Notes under the pieces: generated by a model | What the model was told of the DNA's origin: nothing | Seen by the model: only the letters and a program-made list of their open reading frames with translations | The model's database searches: none | Position numbers and translations under genes: made by a program | Source: an uncultured Alphaproteobacteria bacterium | GTDB lineage: Bacteria > Pseudomonadota > Alphaproteobacteria > HIMB59 > GCA-002718135 | DNA: 33,552 nt | Reading direction: 5' to 3' | Assembly: GCA_902512325.1 (NCBI GenBank) | Contig: CABXIT010000015.1 | Span: 1 to 33,552, forward strand | Part shown: piece by piece, positions 17,835-27,473 of the stretch | Numbering within the stretch: the stretch's first letter is position 1 | How the letters are laid out: each line of letters opens with the position of its first letter

Positions 17835-18368
17835 ATGAAATTCATTAGATTAATTACTTTTTTATTAATGTTTTTTTATTGGAACACAGGATATGCAAAA
17901 AATATGACAATTTATGATTTTTCTTTTGAAGATATTGATGGAAACTCTGTGTATCTAAATAAATTTGAAGGTACACCAATATTTATGGTCAATACAGCAT
18001 CAAGATGTGGTTTTACTCCTCAATATGAAAATCTTCAAAATCTATTTTTAAATTATAAAGATACAGACTTAACAATATTAGCAATAACAAGTAATTCATT
18101 TAATCAAGAATATTCGTCAACTGAAGATATTAAAAAAATTTGTTTAGTAAATTATGATGTTGGATTTATTACTTCCTCGCCATTAAGTGTAAAAGGTGAT
18201 GATGCGCACCAAATATTTAGTTGGTTAAAGACAGAATATGGGAAAAGCCCTAAATGGAACTTTTATAAATTTCTTTTTGATAGAAGTGGTAGACTTAATT
18301 CTTCATGGTCCTCTATGACCAAACCTGATAACTCTAAAATTTTAAGTAAAATAGATAATTTATTATAA
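17835..18368 (+). CDS. Glutathione peroxidase family protein, exported
   Basis: A 177-residue thiol peroxidase with a signal peptide (MKFIRLITFLLMFFYWNTGYAK), so it acts in the periplasm. The active-site loop NTASRCGFTPQYENL has Cys58, encoded by TGT, not selenocysteine. Trp141-Asn142 in KWNFYKFLFDR give the rest of the catalytic set. The Gln usual in the NQF motif is Ser88 here (SNSFNQE). The stop lies at the tail of the groEL terminator. With Cys instead of Sec, such enzymes often use thioredoxin rather than glutathione. It is a single-gene unit. Confidence 0.9.
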   Translation: MKFIRLITFLLMFFYWNTGYAKNMTIYDFSFEDIDGNSVYLNKFEGTPIFMVNTASRCGFTPQYENLQNLFLNYKDTDLTILAITSNSFNQEYSSTEDIKKICLVNYDVGFITSSPLSVKGDDAHQIFSWLKTEYGKSPKWNFYKFLFDRSGRLNSSWSSMTKPDNSKILSKIDNLL

Positions 18369-18393
18369 AAAAAGCCCCCTTTAAAGGGGGCTT
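18367..18393 (-). terminator. groESL rho-independent terminator
   Basis: AAGCCCCC (18372-18379) pairs with GGGGGCTT (18386-18393) around TTTAAA. On the minus strand the stem is followed by a long T run, 24 bases after the groEL stop. On the + strand no T run follows, so it chiefly ends the groES-groEL transcript. The stem may also block read-through from the peroxidase gene. Confidence 0.88.
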
Positions 18394-18416
18394 AGAAATT
18401 TCAAAATTTTGGGTTA

Positions 18417-20093
<1,677 letters not shown>

Positions 20094-20110
20094 TTAATTT
20101 CTTAATTTAT

Positions 20111-20419
20111 TTATTTTTTCTTTTTTTTATTTGGAGTAATAATTCCCATAATGTCAGATTCTTTCATTATTAGATAATCTTCTCCGTTCATTTTAACTTC
20201 AGTTCCTGACCATTTACCAAAAAGAATTTTATCTCCCTTTTTTACGTCTAATGGAACTAATTTTCCTACTTCATCTCTTGCGCCAGAACCAGTTTCAAGC
20301 ACCTCACCTTCCATAGGTTTTTCTTGAGCAGTATCTGGAATAATAATCCCACCTGCTGTTTTTTGATCAGATTCAACTCTTCTAACGAGCACTCTGTCAT
20401 GTAATGGTTTAAAGTTCAT
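20111..20419 (-). CDS. groES: Co-chaperonin GroES (10 kDa)
   Basis: The 102-residue lid of the GroEL chamber. The start [16 protein letters not shown], the mobile loop [20 protein letters not shown] (residues 17-36), and [15 protein letters not shown] are typical. A poly-lysine C-terminus is a small oddity of this AT-rich genome. It is the first gene of the groESL operon, with a CIRCE operator 42 bases upstream of its start. Confidence 0.98.
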   Translation of the reverse strand: MNFKPLHDRVLVRRVESDQKTAGGIIIPDTAQEKPMEGEVLETGSGARDEVGKLVPLDVKKGDKILFGKWSGTEVKMNGEDYLIMKESDIMGIITPNKKKKK

Positions 20420-20460
20420 ATTTTCCTCAATTTAAATTATTGAAAATTAACATTTTTTTA

Positions 20461-20487
20461 TTAGCACTCTTGCTAATAGAGTGCTAA
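20461..20487 (-). promoter_or_regulatory. CIRCE operator (HrcA binding site)
   Basis: TTAGCACTC (20461-20469), nine bases, then GAGTGCTAA (20479-20487) is a perfect match to the CIRCE inverted repeat. HrcA bound here represses groESL until heat or misfolded proteins titrate it. The hrcA gene is not in the window. A TTGATA on the minus strand near 20510-20515 could be a -35, but the -10 is not clear. Confidence 0.95.
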
Positions 20488-20574
20488 TCATTTAAGCATT
20501 AAAAAATTCTTATCAAGCCCAAATATGAAAAAAAACCATTTTTTTTTATATTTTCATATATAAAAACAGCACTT

Positions 20575-21606
20575 ATGAATATTTTTTTTAATGTTTTTTT
20601 TAGAACTTTAGGGTTTTTATTTGCAATTTTACTATTTTTTCTAATAATTATTGGAATATCAACTTATACAAATAGTCAAAGTAATGATGGATTTAATTTA
20701 ATAAAAGGCAATGAAGAATCTAATAATCTAATATTTATTTTGGAGATTAATGGACCTATAATTGAAAGTGATAGCTCGTTTAATGAATTGGTTGGCTTTA
20801 ATTTTATATCCCCAATTAGAATTCAAAAAAAATTAGAAGAAATTCTTATAATTGATCCCAAAATTTTAATAGTATCAATAAATTCACCAGGAGGGACCGT
20901 TAGCGCGTCAAATGAATTATACAATTCCTTTTTAACTTTTAAAAAAAAATCTAATGCGAGTATAATTTTTCATACATCTGAAATATTAGCTTCTGGTGGT
21001 TATTGGTCCTCTCTTTCAGGAGAAAAAATTTATGCAAGCTATGGATCTATTATTGGAAGTATTGGTGTTAAAGGACCTGATTGGTTTTACTTCAATAAAC
21101 CAAAGCTAATTTCCTCTGGTTTTTTAGGGCAGACAATAGAAGTAGAAAACGAAATAGAAGTTTATTCAACTAATGCTGGTAAATCAAAAGATTTGTTTAA
21201 TTCATTTAGAAAACCAACAAATGAGGAGTTAAATCACCTAAGTACAATGGTTGAAAAAATTAATACAGATTTTATTCAGTTAGTTTCTAAAAATAGAAAG
21301 TTAGAGAAAAAAATAATTAAAGATGAGATTGGTGGATTAATTTTTAACTCCTCTCAAGCTAAAAATAATTTTTTAATTGATGATGAAATTAGCTTAGATG
21401 AATTATTGAATTTAATAATAAAAGAAAATAAATTTCAAGACTTTAAAATTTACAAAAACTACAAACAAAAAGATTTTTTATTTAATAAATTAATTTCAAT
21501 TAATTTTATGAAAAAAAAATATATTGAAGATAATTATATTAATATCTGCAATAGAATGAAAATGAATATAGTTAGTATATTATCTTATTCATCAGTTGGT
21601 TGTTGA
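20575..21606 (+). CDS. sppA: Signal peptide peptidase SppA-type serine protease (family S49)
   Basis: A 343-residue protein with one N-terminal membrane helix (about residues 8-30) and a ClpP-like fold. SINSPGGTVSASNELY (101-116) is the substrate-binding region. Ser140 in ASGGYW is the expected nucleophile, and a lysine in NAGKSKDLFNSF (Lys203 or Lys205) the expected general base. GSIIGSIGV supports the family. It degrades cleaved signal peptides in the membrane. It is the short single-domain form. It is divergent from groES, with the CIRCE region between, and its last 22 bases overlap the end of the convergent GT61 gene. Confidence 0.9.
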   Translation: MNIFFNVFFRTLGFLFAILLFFLIIIGISTYTNSQSNDGFNLIKGNEESNNLIFILEINGPIIESDSSFNELVGFNFISPIRIQKKLEEILIIDPKILIVSINSPGGTVSASNELYNSFLTFKKKSNASIIFHTSEILASGGYWSSLSGEKIYASYGSIIGSIGVKGPDWFYFNKPKLISSGFLGQTIEVENEIEVYSTNAGKSKDLFNSFRKPTNEELNHLSTMVEKINTDFIQLVSKNRKLEKKIIKDEIGGLIFNSSQAKNNFLIDDEISLDELLNLIIKENKFQDFKIYKNYKQKDFLFNKLISINFMKKKYIEDNYINICNRMKMNIVSILSYSSVGC

Positions 21607-22643
21607 ATAATTTTAATAATTTTATCTATTTCACTTAATTTTAGAATCATGTTCTTGTAATAATTGCTTTCTTTTAATATTTTTTCATGAATATATTTTT
21701 TAGATGATTCATCATGTTTTTTTACATCTACAGAATCAGCAATAAACCTATGGTATTTTAATTCACAAAGTTTGCATAATATCTCATATCTTTTTGATAA
21801 CTTTTGATCATTTAAATTAGTGAAATCAGGAGAAATTTCATAAATTTTTGTTCCTGGATTACAAAAAACTATATTTGCTAAACCAGAACCGTATGATGAT
21901 AAAATAATTTTTGCATTAACGAATAAATTTATCTGATCAAATATCTCATATTGACTAGTACTAATAATTTTAAATCCATTTTTTTTTAATTTATCAATTA
22001 AATCAGCTTCGTTTAAAATGCTTCTATAATTTGCATCTTCTCTTCTGATATATATTTTTTCAAATTCCAATTTTTTTTTTGGAATAATGTTTCTAATTGA
22101 TTTTAATATATTTATTGAAGAAAATGTATTTAAAAATTGAGGTATTTTTGAATTTTCAAATTTATAAAAATCATCATCTAAATATGTATAAGTTAAATTT
22201 ACATTTTTTAAAACAAACAACTGTTCCATAAATGATCGAAATTTATTTGATAAATTTCTATGAACTGCAATCTTAATTTGTTTTTCATTTTCAAAAAAAA
22301 TTCTTGGCAAAAAATGAATCAAATTTGAAAAATAATTATTGCCTGGATTGCTTCCAATTACACAACTATTTCTAAAAACTTTTATTTTATTCAACTTATC
22401 TTTAAGTTTTTTATAAAAATCTTCAGTGTGATAATGCGCTATTGAATTTTTATTAACTCTTACAAACAGTTCATCAAAAGACTTATAATCTTCAGTTATT
22501 GGATAGTAGTTAAAAGAATCTAAATAAAAGTTGCCCTTATAATAAGTACAACTTTGATTAATATTGTCTAATTTTGCAGTTACAAAATATTTATTTAAAA
22601 CTGGATTTTTTTCAAGATCAGACAATCTTATATTTTCAATCAT
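21585..22643 (-). CDS. Glycosyltransferase family 61 (DUF563)-like protein
   Basis: A 352-residue cytoplasmic protein, rich in Lys and Asn. The C-terminal half has YIRREDANYRSILNEADLI and the characteristic block ILSSYGSGLANIVFCNPGT followed by KIYEISP, as in GT61 proteins (usually H-GAGLAN-LLFC-PG). The N-terminal half is not recognisable. GT61 enzymes add sugars such as xylose or GlcNAc to glycans; in bacteria they often sit in surface polysaccharide loci. Here it is alone, with no other glycan gene nearby. Donor and acceptor are unknown. The 3' end overlaps sppA by 22 bases. Confidence 0.75.
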   Translation of the reverse strand: MIENIRLSDLEKNPVLNKYFVTAKLDNINQSCTYYKGNFYLDSFNYYPITEDYKSFDELFVRVNKNSIAHYHTEDFYKKLKDKLNKIKVFRNSCVIGSNPGNNYFSNLIHFLPRIFFENEKQIKIAVHRNLSNKFRSFMEQLFVLKNVNLTYTYLDDDFYKFENSKIPQFLNTFSSINILKSIRNIIPKKKLEFEKIYIRREDANYRSILNEADLIDKLKKNGFKIISTSQYEIFDQINLFVNAKIILSSYGSGLANIVFCNPGTKIYEISPDFTNLNDQKLSKRYEILCKLCELKYHRFIADSVDVKKHDESSKKYIHEKILKESNYYKNMILKLSEIDKIIKIIQQPTDE

Positions 22644-22705
22644 AATGCTTAATACTACAAAATTATTAAGTTACAAATAATATAGGTAAATATAAAAAAT
22701 TAGTA

Positions 22706-22754
22706 TGGCGCGCCCGAGAAGAGTCGAACTCCTAACCTCCAGATCCGTAGTCTG
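22706..22754 (-). pseudogene. tRNA-Arg(ACG) 3' fragment, candidate island attachment-site remnant
   Basis: Read on the minus strand this is the 3' two-thirds of a tRNA: half of the anticodon stem (CAGA), the loop CTACGGA with anticodon ACG (22748-22746), the closing TCTG, a variable loop, the T arm (AGGAG, TTCGACT, CTTCT), the acceptor 3' strand CGGGCGCG and CCA. The 5' acceptor strand and a proper D arm are missing: the expected pairing partner is not found 70-80 bases upstream. Such 3' fragments mark the far end of elements integrated into tRNA genes. With this orientation the element would lie toward higher coordinates. No integrase is visible in the window. Confidence 0.7.
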
Positions 22755-22797
22755 TGTCCCGTGCACTAGATTGTAGTACTTAAAAGGAATTACGCGA

Positions 22798-22830
22798 AAA
22801 ATCATTTATAAAATAAAAAAAAATGATTTT
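22798..22830. repeat. AT-only inverted repeat next to the tRNA fragment
   Basis: AAAATCATTT (22798-22807) pairs perfectly with AAATGATTTT (22821-22830) across 13 bases. It lacks a following T-run on either strand beyond the stem itself. It could be a weak terminator or a protein-binding site at the island edge. The rest of the 22644-22936 gap shows nothing else I recognise. Confidence 0.35.
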
Positions 22831-22936
22831 GTAATGCTGCAGATTTGCAACTAAAATAATGGATAATTTTAAGATTATTAAAAAATAAACAATTTTTGTT
22901 GTTTAACAATTTTATATACTCTAATATTTTTATGAA

Positions 22937-23338
22937 ATGAGCATATTACGGCGATCAAGAACAATATTAGCATTAAACGGTATTATAATGGTTTTTATAG
23001 GTATAATTTTTTTTATTTATCCGGAAAAACTTACAATCATTATGTTTCCTAAAATAGTTTCAAACCCAGAAGCTTTAGAGGTTGGTGTTGTATTGAGATA
23101 TTTAATGGGAGCAGGACATTTGTCTATTGGAATAATTTTATATTTAGCTCGAATATCTATTAAATCAGGAGCTCAAAGACTTTTACTGGGATCAGGAATA
23201 GGATTTATGATAATATTTGCAACTGCAGTATTCATAATGTTTAATTATAAATCAGATATTCCTGTAGTAGCTTTATCTGTTTATCCATTATTAGGTATCT
23301 TATCTTTATATGTTTCAACTAGAAAATTTCAAGATTAG
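22937..23338 (+). CDS. Small membrane protein of unknown function
   Basis: A 133-residue protein with four predicted membrane helices (about residues 11-29, 48-67, 80-101, 108-127) and a basic N-terminus (MSILRRSRT). I do not recognise the family; four-helix DUF4345-like proteins have a similar shape but I cannot confirm it. It stands alone between the tRNA fragment and the sugar cluster. A two-codon frame ATG-AAA-TGA at 22932-22940 ends over this gene's ATG (ATGA). Codon use is AT-rich like the core genes. Confidence 0.6.
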   Translation: MSILRRSRTILALNGIIMVFIGIIFFIYPEKLTIIMFPKIVSNPEALEVGVVLRYLMGAGHLSIGIILYLARISIKSGAQRLLLGSGIGFMIIFATAVFIMFNYKSDIPVVALSVYPLLGILSLYVSTRKFQD

Positions 23339-23411
23339 TTAATCACTCAATTTCCAAAAGCTAGTGCAACGGGTTTAAATCGGTTATCGAGTATCGAATC
23401 AAAACATCTTT

Positions 23412-24293
23412 TCATAAATTAGAATCATGTTTTTTAAGTTTTTTTATTAATAAATATAGTGCACTATGATCTAAATTAGATTTACCTTCTTTAACTATTA
23501 TTTCATATAATTTTTTTATTTTTTCAGACAAAGGTAATTTAATTTTGTAAGTATTTGCTGTTTCAATTATATTTTTCATATCTTTTAATTGAGTAGAGCA
23601 TTTACCTCCTGGTTTAAAATCTTTTTCCAAAATTCTTTTGCCATGAATTTCCAAAATTGGACTTCCAGCAAATCCATTTTTTATTGCTTTTCTAACAGCT
23701 TTAGGGTCTGCACCAGCAGCCTCAGTAAGTATTAATGCTTCTGATACAGCGCCTATTGTTATTCCAACTATTGCCTGATTGGCAAGTTTAGCAACTTGCC
23801 CAGAGCCAGTTTTTCCTACATGAGTTACTGAGCCCATACTCTTTAATAAATTTTTAGTTTTTTCAAATATTTTTTTTTCTCCCCCTACCATAATTGCTAA
23901 TTTTCCAATTTTTGCAGCCAATGTTCCACCAGAAACAGGTGCATCTAAAAAATACCCACCCTTGCTTTTAATTTTTTTTTCTATTTCAATTGCAGTTTTT
24001 TGTTTGGTAGAACTCATATCAATTAATATTTGATTTTTTTTGATTTTTTTAACTAATTTATTAGATATTTCTAAACAAACTTTATCATTAGATAGCATCA
24101 TTATAATTACTTCGCATTGATCTGGAAGATTTATTATACTCTGACATACTTCAATTTTTTGTTTGTTAATTTTTTTCAAATTTTTTCTTGATCTATTCCA
24201 TACCACTAAAGGATAATTTTTTTTTGCAATATTTCTTACCATCGGGAGACCCATGAGCCCAACACCAACAAATCCAACTTTTAATTTACTCAT
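23412..24293 (-). CDS. 3-hydroxyisobutyrate dehydrogenase family reductase (GarR/GlxR-like)
   Basis: A 293-residue NAD(P)-dependent beta-hydroxyacid dehydrogenase. GFVGVGLMGLPM is the Rossmann glycine loop (residues 7-18), DAPVSGGTLAA the substrate loop, GSGQVAKLANQ carries the catalytic Lys, and KDMKNIIETA is near the end. Members act on 3-hydroxyisobutyrate, tartronate semialdehyde (to glycerate) or related acids. Next to a sugar-acid cluster, tartronate semialdehyde reductase is a reasonable guess. Its base composition is AT-rich, unlike the neighbouring ABC transporter genes. It lies downstream of the permease gene on the same strand with an 88-base gap. Confidence 0.88.
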   Translation of the reverse strand: MSKLKVGFVGVGLMGLPMVRNIAKKNYPLVVWNRSRKNLKKINKQKIEVCQSIINLPDQCEVIIMMLSNDKVCLEISNKLVKKIKKNQILIDMSSTKQKTAIEIEKKIKSKGGYFLDAPVSGGTLAAKIGKLAIMVGGEKKIFEKTKNLLKSMGSVTHVGKTGSGQVAKLANQAIVGITIGAVSEALILTEAAGADPKAVRKAIKNGFAGSPILEIHGKRILEKDFKPGGKCSTQLKDMKNIIETANTYKIKLPLSEKIKKLYEIIVKEGKSNLDHSALYLLIKKLKKHDSNL

Positions 24294-24381
24294 TTTTTTT
24301 ATCCAATAATATTCCGTATTTTAATCATTCGTAAAATTTTAAAAATATAAAAATATGATTTTAAAGTTTAATAATTTATTT

Positions 24382-25419
24382 TCATAATTTTTTTTCACTA
24401 GTTGCTATGTTGCTTAGTTCTTGAAGACGAACACGTTGTGCATCAATAAGCATAGCTACTAAAATTATTGATCCTTGAATGACTTTTATCCAAAAAACAG
24501 AAACTTGCATTAAATTTAAACCTCTATCAATTGTAGAAAGTAATAAAACTCCACCTAACGCACCTAACATTGTTCCTCGACCACCCTGAAGGCTTACACC
24601 ACCAATGACAGCTCCAGCAAAAACAGTAAATATAAAAGTTTCACCAAGATTGGGTTGAATTGATACAACTCTTCCTGCTAACATCCAACCAGCTAGAGCA
24701 GCTAGTATTCCACTAAGCATATACACTTGTCTAATTCTTCTATTTACATTTATACCTAATGCTTCAGCTGCATCTCTGTTACCACCAATTGCATATAGTT
24801 CACGACCGAATTTATGGTGTTTTAAAATTAAATGACAAATAAAATAAATTAATCCTGTTGCAAGTACCGCAACAAAAATATTCCCAAAACCTGGGACCTT
24901 GAAAGCTTTTTCATGGCCAAGCCAGTAGAAAACATCTGCACTTGGATTATTAAAACCACTTACTGGAGCGCCCTCTGTAAAGGCTAACATTAGCCCTCTA
25001 ATAATAAGCAGCGCCGCTAGAGTAACGATGAAATTATGCATGTTACCAACAGTTATCAAGCAGCCTATAGCATACCCAATTAAAGCTCCCATAGATAAAG
25101 TTAAAATAATTGATAAGTAGGGATTCATAAAAATTCCACCACCATTCGTTGGTGTGCCTGCAGGTACAATCAGCCAGACACCAACTAAAGCTGCTAAACC
25201 TAATGTGGACTCTGTCGATAAATCAAAGTTTCCACTTATCAAAACAAAAGTTTGGCCTGCTACTAATACTCCTAATACAGCAGCAGCAGCTAAAATATTG
25301 GAAATATTACGTTCAGTAAGAAAATGTTCAGATTGAAATATGAAAAAAACAAATACAACTATTAAAATACCCCAAATTAAGTGATCAATCAGAAATAATA
25401 AACGATTATATGAAAACAT
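24382..25419 (-). CDS. Ribose-type sugar ABC transporter permease
   Basis: A 345-residue inner-membrane protein with about ten helices, of the BPD_transp_2 (RbsC/AraH/FrcC) group. Signatures: VLVAGQTFVLISGNFDLSTES near residue 50, TLAALLIIRGLMLAFTEG in the middle, the coupling loop AIGGNRDAAEALGINV, and FAGAVIGGVSLQGGRGTMLG. It moves a monosaccharide handed over by the periplasmic binding protein encoded two genes upstream. Order on the minus strand is binding protein, ATPase, permease. Substrate follows from the cluster (apiose or another pentose-like sugar), not from this sequence. Confidence 0.93.
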   Translation of the reverse strand: MFSYNRLLFLIDHLIWGILIVVFVFFIFQSEHFLTERNISNILAAAAVLGVLVAGQTFVLISGNFDLSTESTLGLAALVGVWLIVPAGTPTNGGGIFMNPYLSIILTLSMGALIGYAIGCLITVGNMHNFIVTLAALLIIRGLMLAFTEGAPVSGFNNPSADVFYWLGHEKAFKVPGFGNIFVAVLATGLIYFICHLILKHHKFGRELYAIGGNRDAAEALGINVNRRIRQVYMLSGILAALAGWMLAGRVVSIQPNLGETFIFTVFAGAVIGGVSLQGGRGTMLGALGGVLLLSTIDRGLNLMQVSVFWIKVIQGSIILVAMLIDAQRVRLQELSNIATSEKKL

Positions 25420-25467
25420 TATTTCCTCCCAATAAATAATTAATGATTTTTTTTTGGTTTAAATAAT

Positions 25468-26208
25468 TCATGCTGTTTCTAGTGCTCCAGTTATTAATCC
25501 AGTAACCTCTTCTGGGCTTGTTTTAGCGATTGGCTTATCAGCAATTTTGTTCCCTCTTCGAAGAACGGCGACACGATCACAACACTCAAAAACATCTAAC
25601 ATACGGTGACTTACTAAAATTACAGCATGACCAGTTTCTTTAAGTTGTTTAATTCTTGTAAGAACTCCTGCTACTTGGCGAATTGAAATTGCAGCTGTAG
25701 GTTCATCTAACAAAACAAGCTTTGGATCAGACAGACGCGTTCGTGCTAGAGCCACTGCTTGTCTTTGGCCGCCAGACATTCGTTCAACTAGATCATTTGG
25801 ACGTGTTTCCGACTTTAATTCTCCAAATAATTCTGCTGCTCGATCATTCATAGCAGTATGTTTTAACCGTGAAAAAAAACCAAAACCTGAATTTATTTCC
25901 CTACCTAAAAAAACATTCGCAGAGGCTGTTAAATTATTACACAATTTAAGATCTTGATAAACGATTTCGATCCCATGATTTCTAGAATCAAGAGGATTAG
26001 AAAAGGAGGTTTTTTTTCCTTCAACAAAAATTTCTCCATTTGTAGGAGAAAAATTTCCAGCAACAATTTTCATAAGTGTTGATTTGCCAGCTCCATTATC
26101 ACCCATTAGACCAAGCGCTTCTCCTTGAGAAATATCTAAATCTACATTTTCTAAAGCATGGATTGCACCAAAGCTTTTCGAAATATTTTTTAATTCAAGA
26201 ATTTTCAT
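25468..26208 (-). CDS. Sugar ABC transporter ATP-binding protein, single domain
   Basis: I start at ATG 26208 (MKILELKNISKSFGAIHAL) rather than the in-frame TTG at 26220, because an AGAG stretch precedes it and the family starts here; 246 residues. Walker A GDNGAGKST, signature MSGGQRQAVALAR and Walker B LVLLDEPTAA are intact, as is the H-loop VSHRM. Most ribose-type importers use a double ATPase of about 500 residues (RbsA); this one has a single domain, as in the fructose importer FrcA of rhizobia, and would act as a homodimer. It is flanked by binding-protein and permease genes on the same strand. Confidence 0.93.
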   Translation of the reverse strand: MKILELKNISKSFGAIHALENVDLDISQGEALGLMGDNGAGKSTLMKIVAGNFSPTNGEIFVEGKKTSFSNPLDSRNHGIEIVYQDLKLCNNLTASANVFLGREINSGFGFFSRLKHTAMNDRAAELFGELKSETRPNDLVERMSGGQRQAVALARTRLSDPKLVLLDEPTAAISIRQVAGVLTRIKQLKETGHAVILVSHRMLDVFECCDRVAVLRRGNKIADKPIAKTSPEEVTGLITGALETA

Positions 26209-26268
26209 AACTCTAAACAAAATCTTTTAATCATATTTATATTATATTTATAATCTTTGAATTACCAG

Positions 26269-26336
26269 TTTGGAGGGGATAAAAAAATTAACCCCTCCAA
26301 AATTTATTATTCTTTAACACCTATTAAAATGGTGTT
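26269..26336 (-). promoter_or_regulatory. Two intercistronic hairpins between binding-protein and ATPase genes
   Basis: Just after the binding-protein stop (26345) the minus-strand RNA can fold AACACC (26316-26321) with GGTGTT (26331-26336). It can then form a 10-bp stem, TTTGGAGGGG (26269-26278) with CCCCTCCAAA (26292-26301). Neither has a T-tract on the minus strand. Such stems commonly protect the binding-protein mRNA so that it is made in excess over the ATPase and permease. Confidence 0.6.
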
Positions 26337-26344
26337 CAATCCAA

Positions 26345-27376
26345 CTATTGGTTACCCCAAAGTCCTGGATTGTCTACATTGTCTATAGAAATATCTGTAG
26401 TGCTTAAGTAAAGCTGAAAGCCTACATCAGTCATCACAAGTTGAGCTGGAGACCATAATGCACCGTCTTTAACAACAGTACCTGGTTCAATTGCTTCACC
26501 ATTTAATTTCTTTTGAATGTATTCAACAACCATACTTCCAAAGTCTGGAATTGGCTGACCTGAAGCTTGATCTGTTGATCCTTCTCGGATCAAAGCTATA
26601 TTAGCACTACAACCATCGATTGCTGCAATAAAGATATGACCATCTTCACCTCTAGGTGCATATTGATCCATCTCTTTTAAAGTTTGAACAGTACTTTCGG
26701 AGTAAACACAATCAGAATGCATATAAATTGCATCAACATCTCGAGTTGATAAAACGTCACGAACTATTTGAACTCCTTTATCAGCTTTCCAACTACCCTC
26801 TTTAGTAATTTGTTCAATGTTAGGATGTTGATTAAGAATTTCATCAAATCCTCCCTTTCTTAGCTGTGCTACGTTTTGTGCTAAGTTACCAGTAATATGT
26901 AAAACTGTTCCTTTAGGTTCACCGTATTTTTTTGTTAGGTGAGCAACAACAGCATTACCAGATTGATTTCCACCTAGATGGTTATCAGCTAGGACAGTCA
27001 TTTCAACTTGGCAACCAACAGCTGATCTATCAATTGTATAAAAAGGTATTCCTGCTTCTTGTGCAGCTGCTACTGCAACACAAACTCCAGCACTATCATC
27101 TGGAACAGCTACAATTGCATCAACACCTTGTGTTATAAAATCATTAATGTCATTGATTTGTTTTTGTGCATCACCACCTGATGTAACAGATAAAACTTTC
27201 CAGCCTTTTGCTTCTGCTGGAACCCTAAAGCCATCAAATATTTGTTTCTGTCCACCATCAAGAGAAGGTGCTGCATAACCAACAACTATCTGAGCGGCTG
27301 CTATCCCTGTTACAGATAAACTAAAAAGTACAGTCATACTTAAAAGTACAACTGATATGATTTTTCTTATTAACAT
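26345..27376 (-). CDS. Periplasmic sugar-binding protein of a ribose-type ABC transporter
   Basis: A 343-residue Peripla_BP_4 protein. Residues 1-28 are a Sec signal peptide ending IAAAQ. The mature start IVVGYAAPSLDGGQKQIFDGF and the hinge and ligand elements GVDAIVAVPDDSAG, GIPFYTIDR, DNHLGGNQSGNAVV and GSWKADKGVQIVRDVL are typical of RbsB/XylF/rhizopine-type binders. An Asp and Asn in VLADNH and Asp in AAIDGCSANIA would contact the sugar. GGAGGAA precedes the ATG. It is the first gene of the minus-strand transporter operon, divergent from the catabolic operon at 27552. Confidence 0.93.
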   Translation of the reverse strand: MLIRKIISVVLLSMTVLFSLSVTGIAAAQIVVGYAAPSLDGGQKQIFDGFRVPAEAKGWKVLSVTSGGDAQKQINDINDFITQGVDAIVAVPDDSAGVCVAVAAAQEAGIPFYTIDRSAVGCQVEMTVLADNHLGGNQSGNAVVAHLTKKYGEPKGTVLHITGNLAQNVAQLRKGGFDEILNQHPNIEQITKEGSWKADKGVQIVRDVLSTRDVDAIYMHSDCVYSESTVQTLKEMDQYAPRGEDGHIFIAAIDGCSANIALIREGSTDQASGQPIPDFGSMVVEYIQKKLNGEAIEPGTVVKDGALWSPAQLVMTDVGFQLYLSTTDISIDNVDNPGLWGNQ

Positions 27377-27447
27377 AATATTATTCCTCCATATTTTTAA
27401 GGTAACTAACCACCTAATAAAGACTAAGTAAATAAAAAAAGTTTATT

Positions 27448-27464
27448 AAAAAATTAGATTTTTT
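27448..27464. promoter_or_regulatory. AT-rich palindrome in the divergent control region
   Basis: AAAAAAT (27448-27454) and ATTTTTT (27458-27464) form a perfect inverted repeat around TAG, midway between the divergent transporter and catabolic operons (27377-27551). It could be an operator for a regulator not present in the window. AT-only palindromes arise easily in this genome, so support is weak. Confidence 0.25.
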
Positions 27465-27473
27465 ATTAATTTA

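Noticed and set aside
18002-18010. Selenocysteine codon in the glutathione peroxidase
   Set aside because: The active-site codon is TGT (Cys), with no TGA.
22706-22790. Intact tRNA-Arg gene
   Set aside because: The 3' part is convincing, but the sequence 70-80 bases upstream cannot pair with the acceptor strand and no D arm forms. Only a partial resemblance to a D arm (TAG.GCAC.GGAC) is left at about 22758-22771.
23339-23411. Extra gene or RNA between the small membrane protein and the reductase gene
   Set aside because: The gap is 73 bases, with no hairpin plus T-run and no ORF of useful length.
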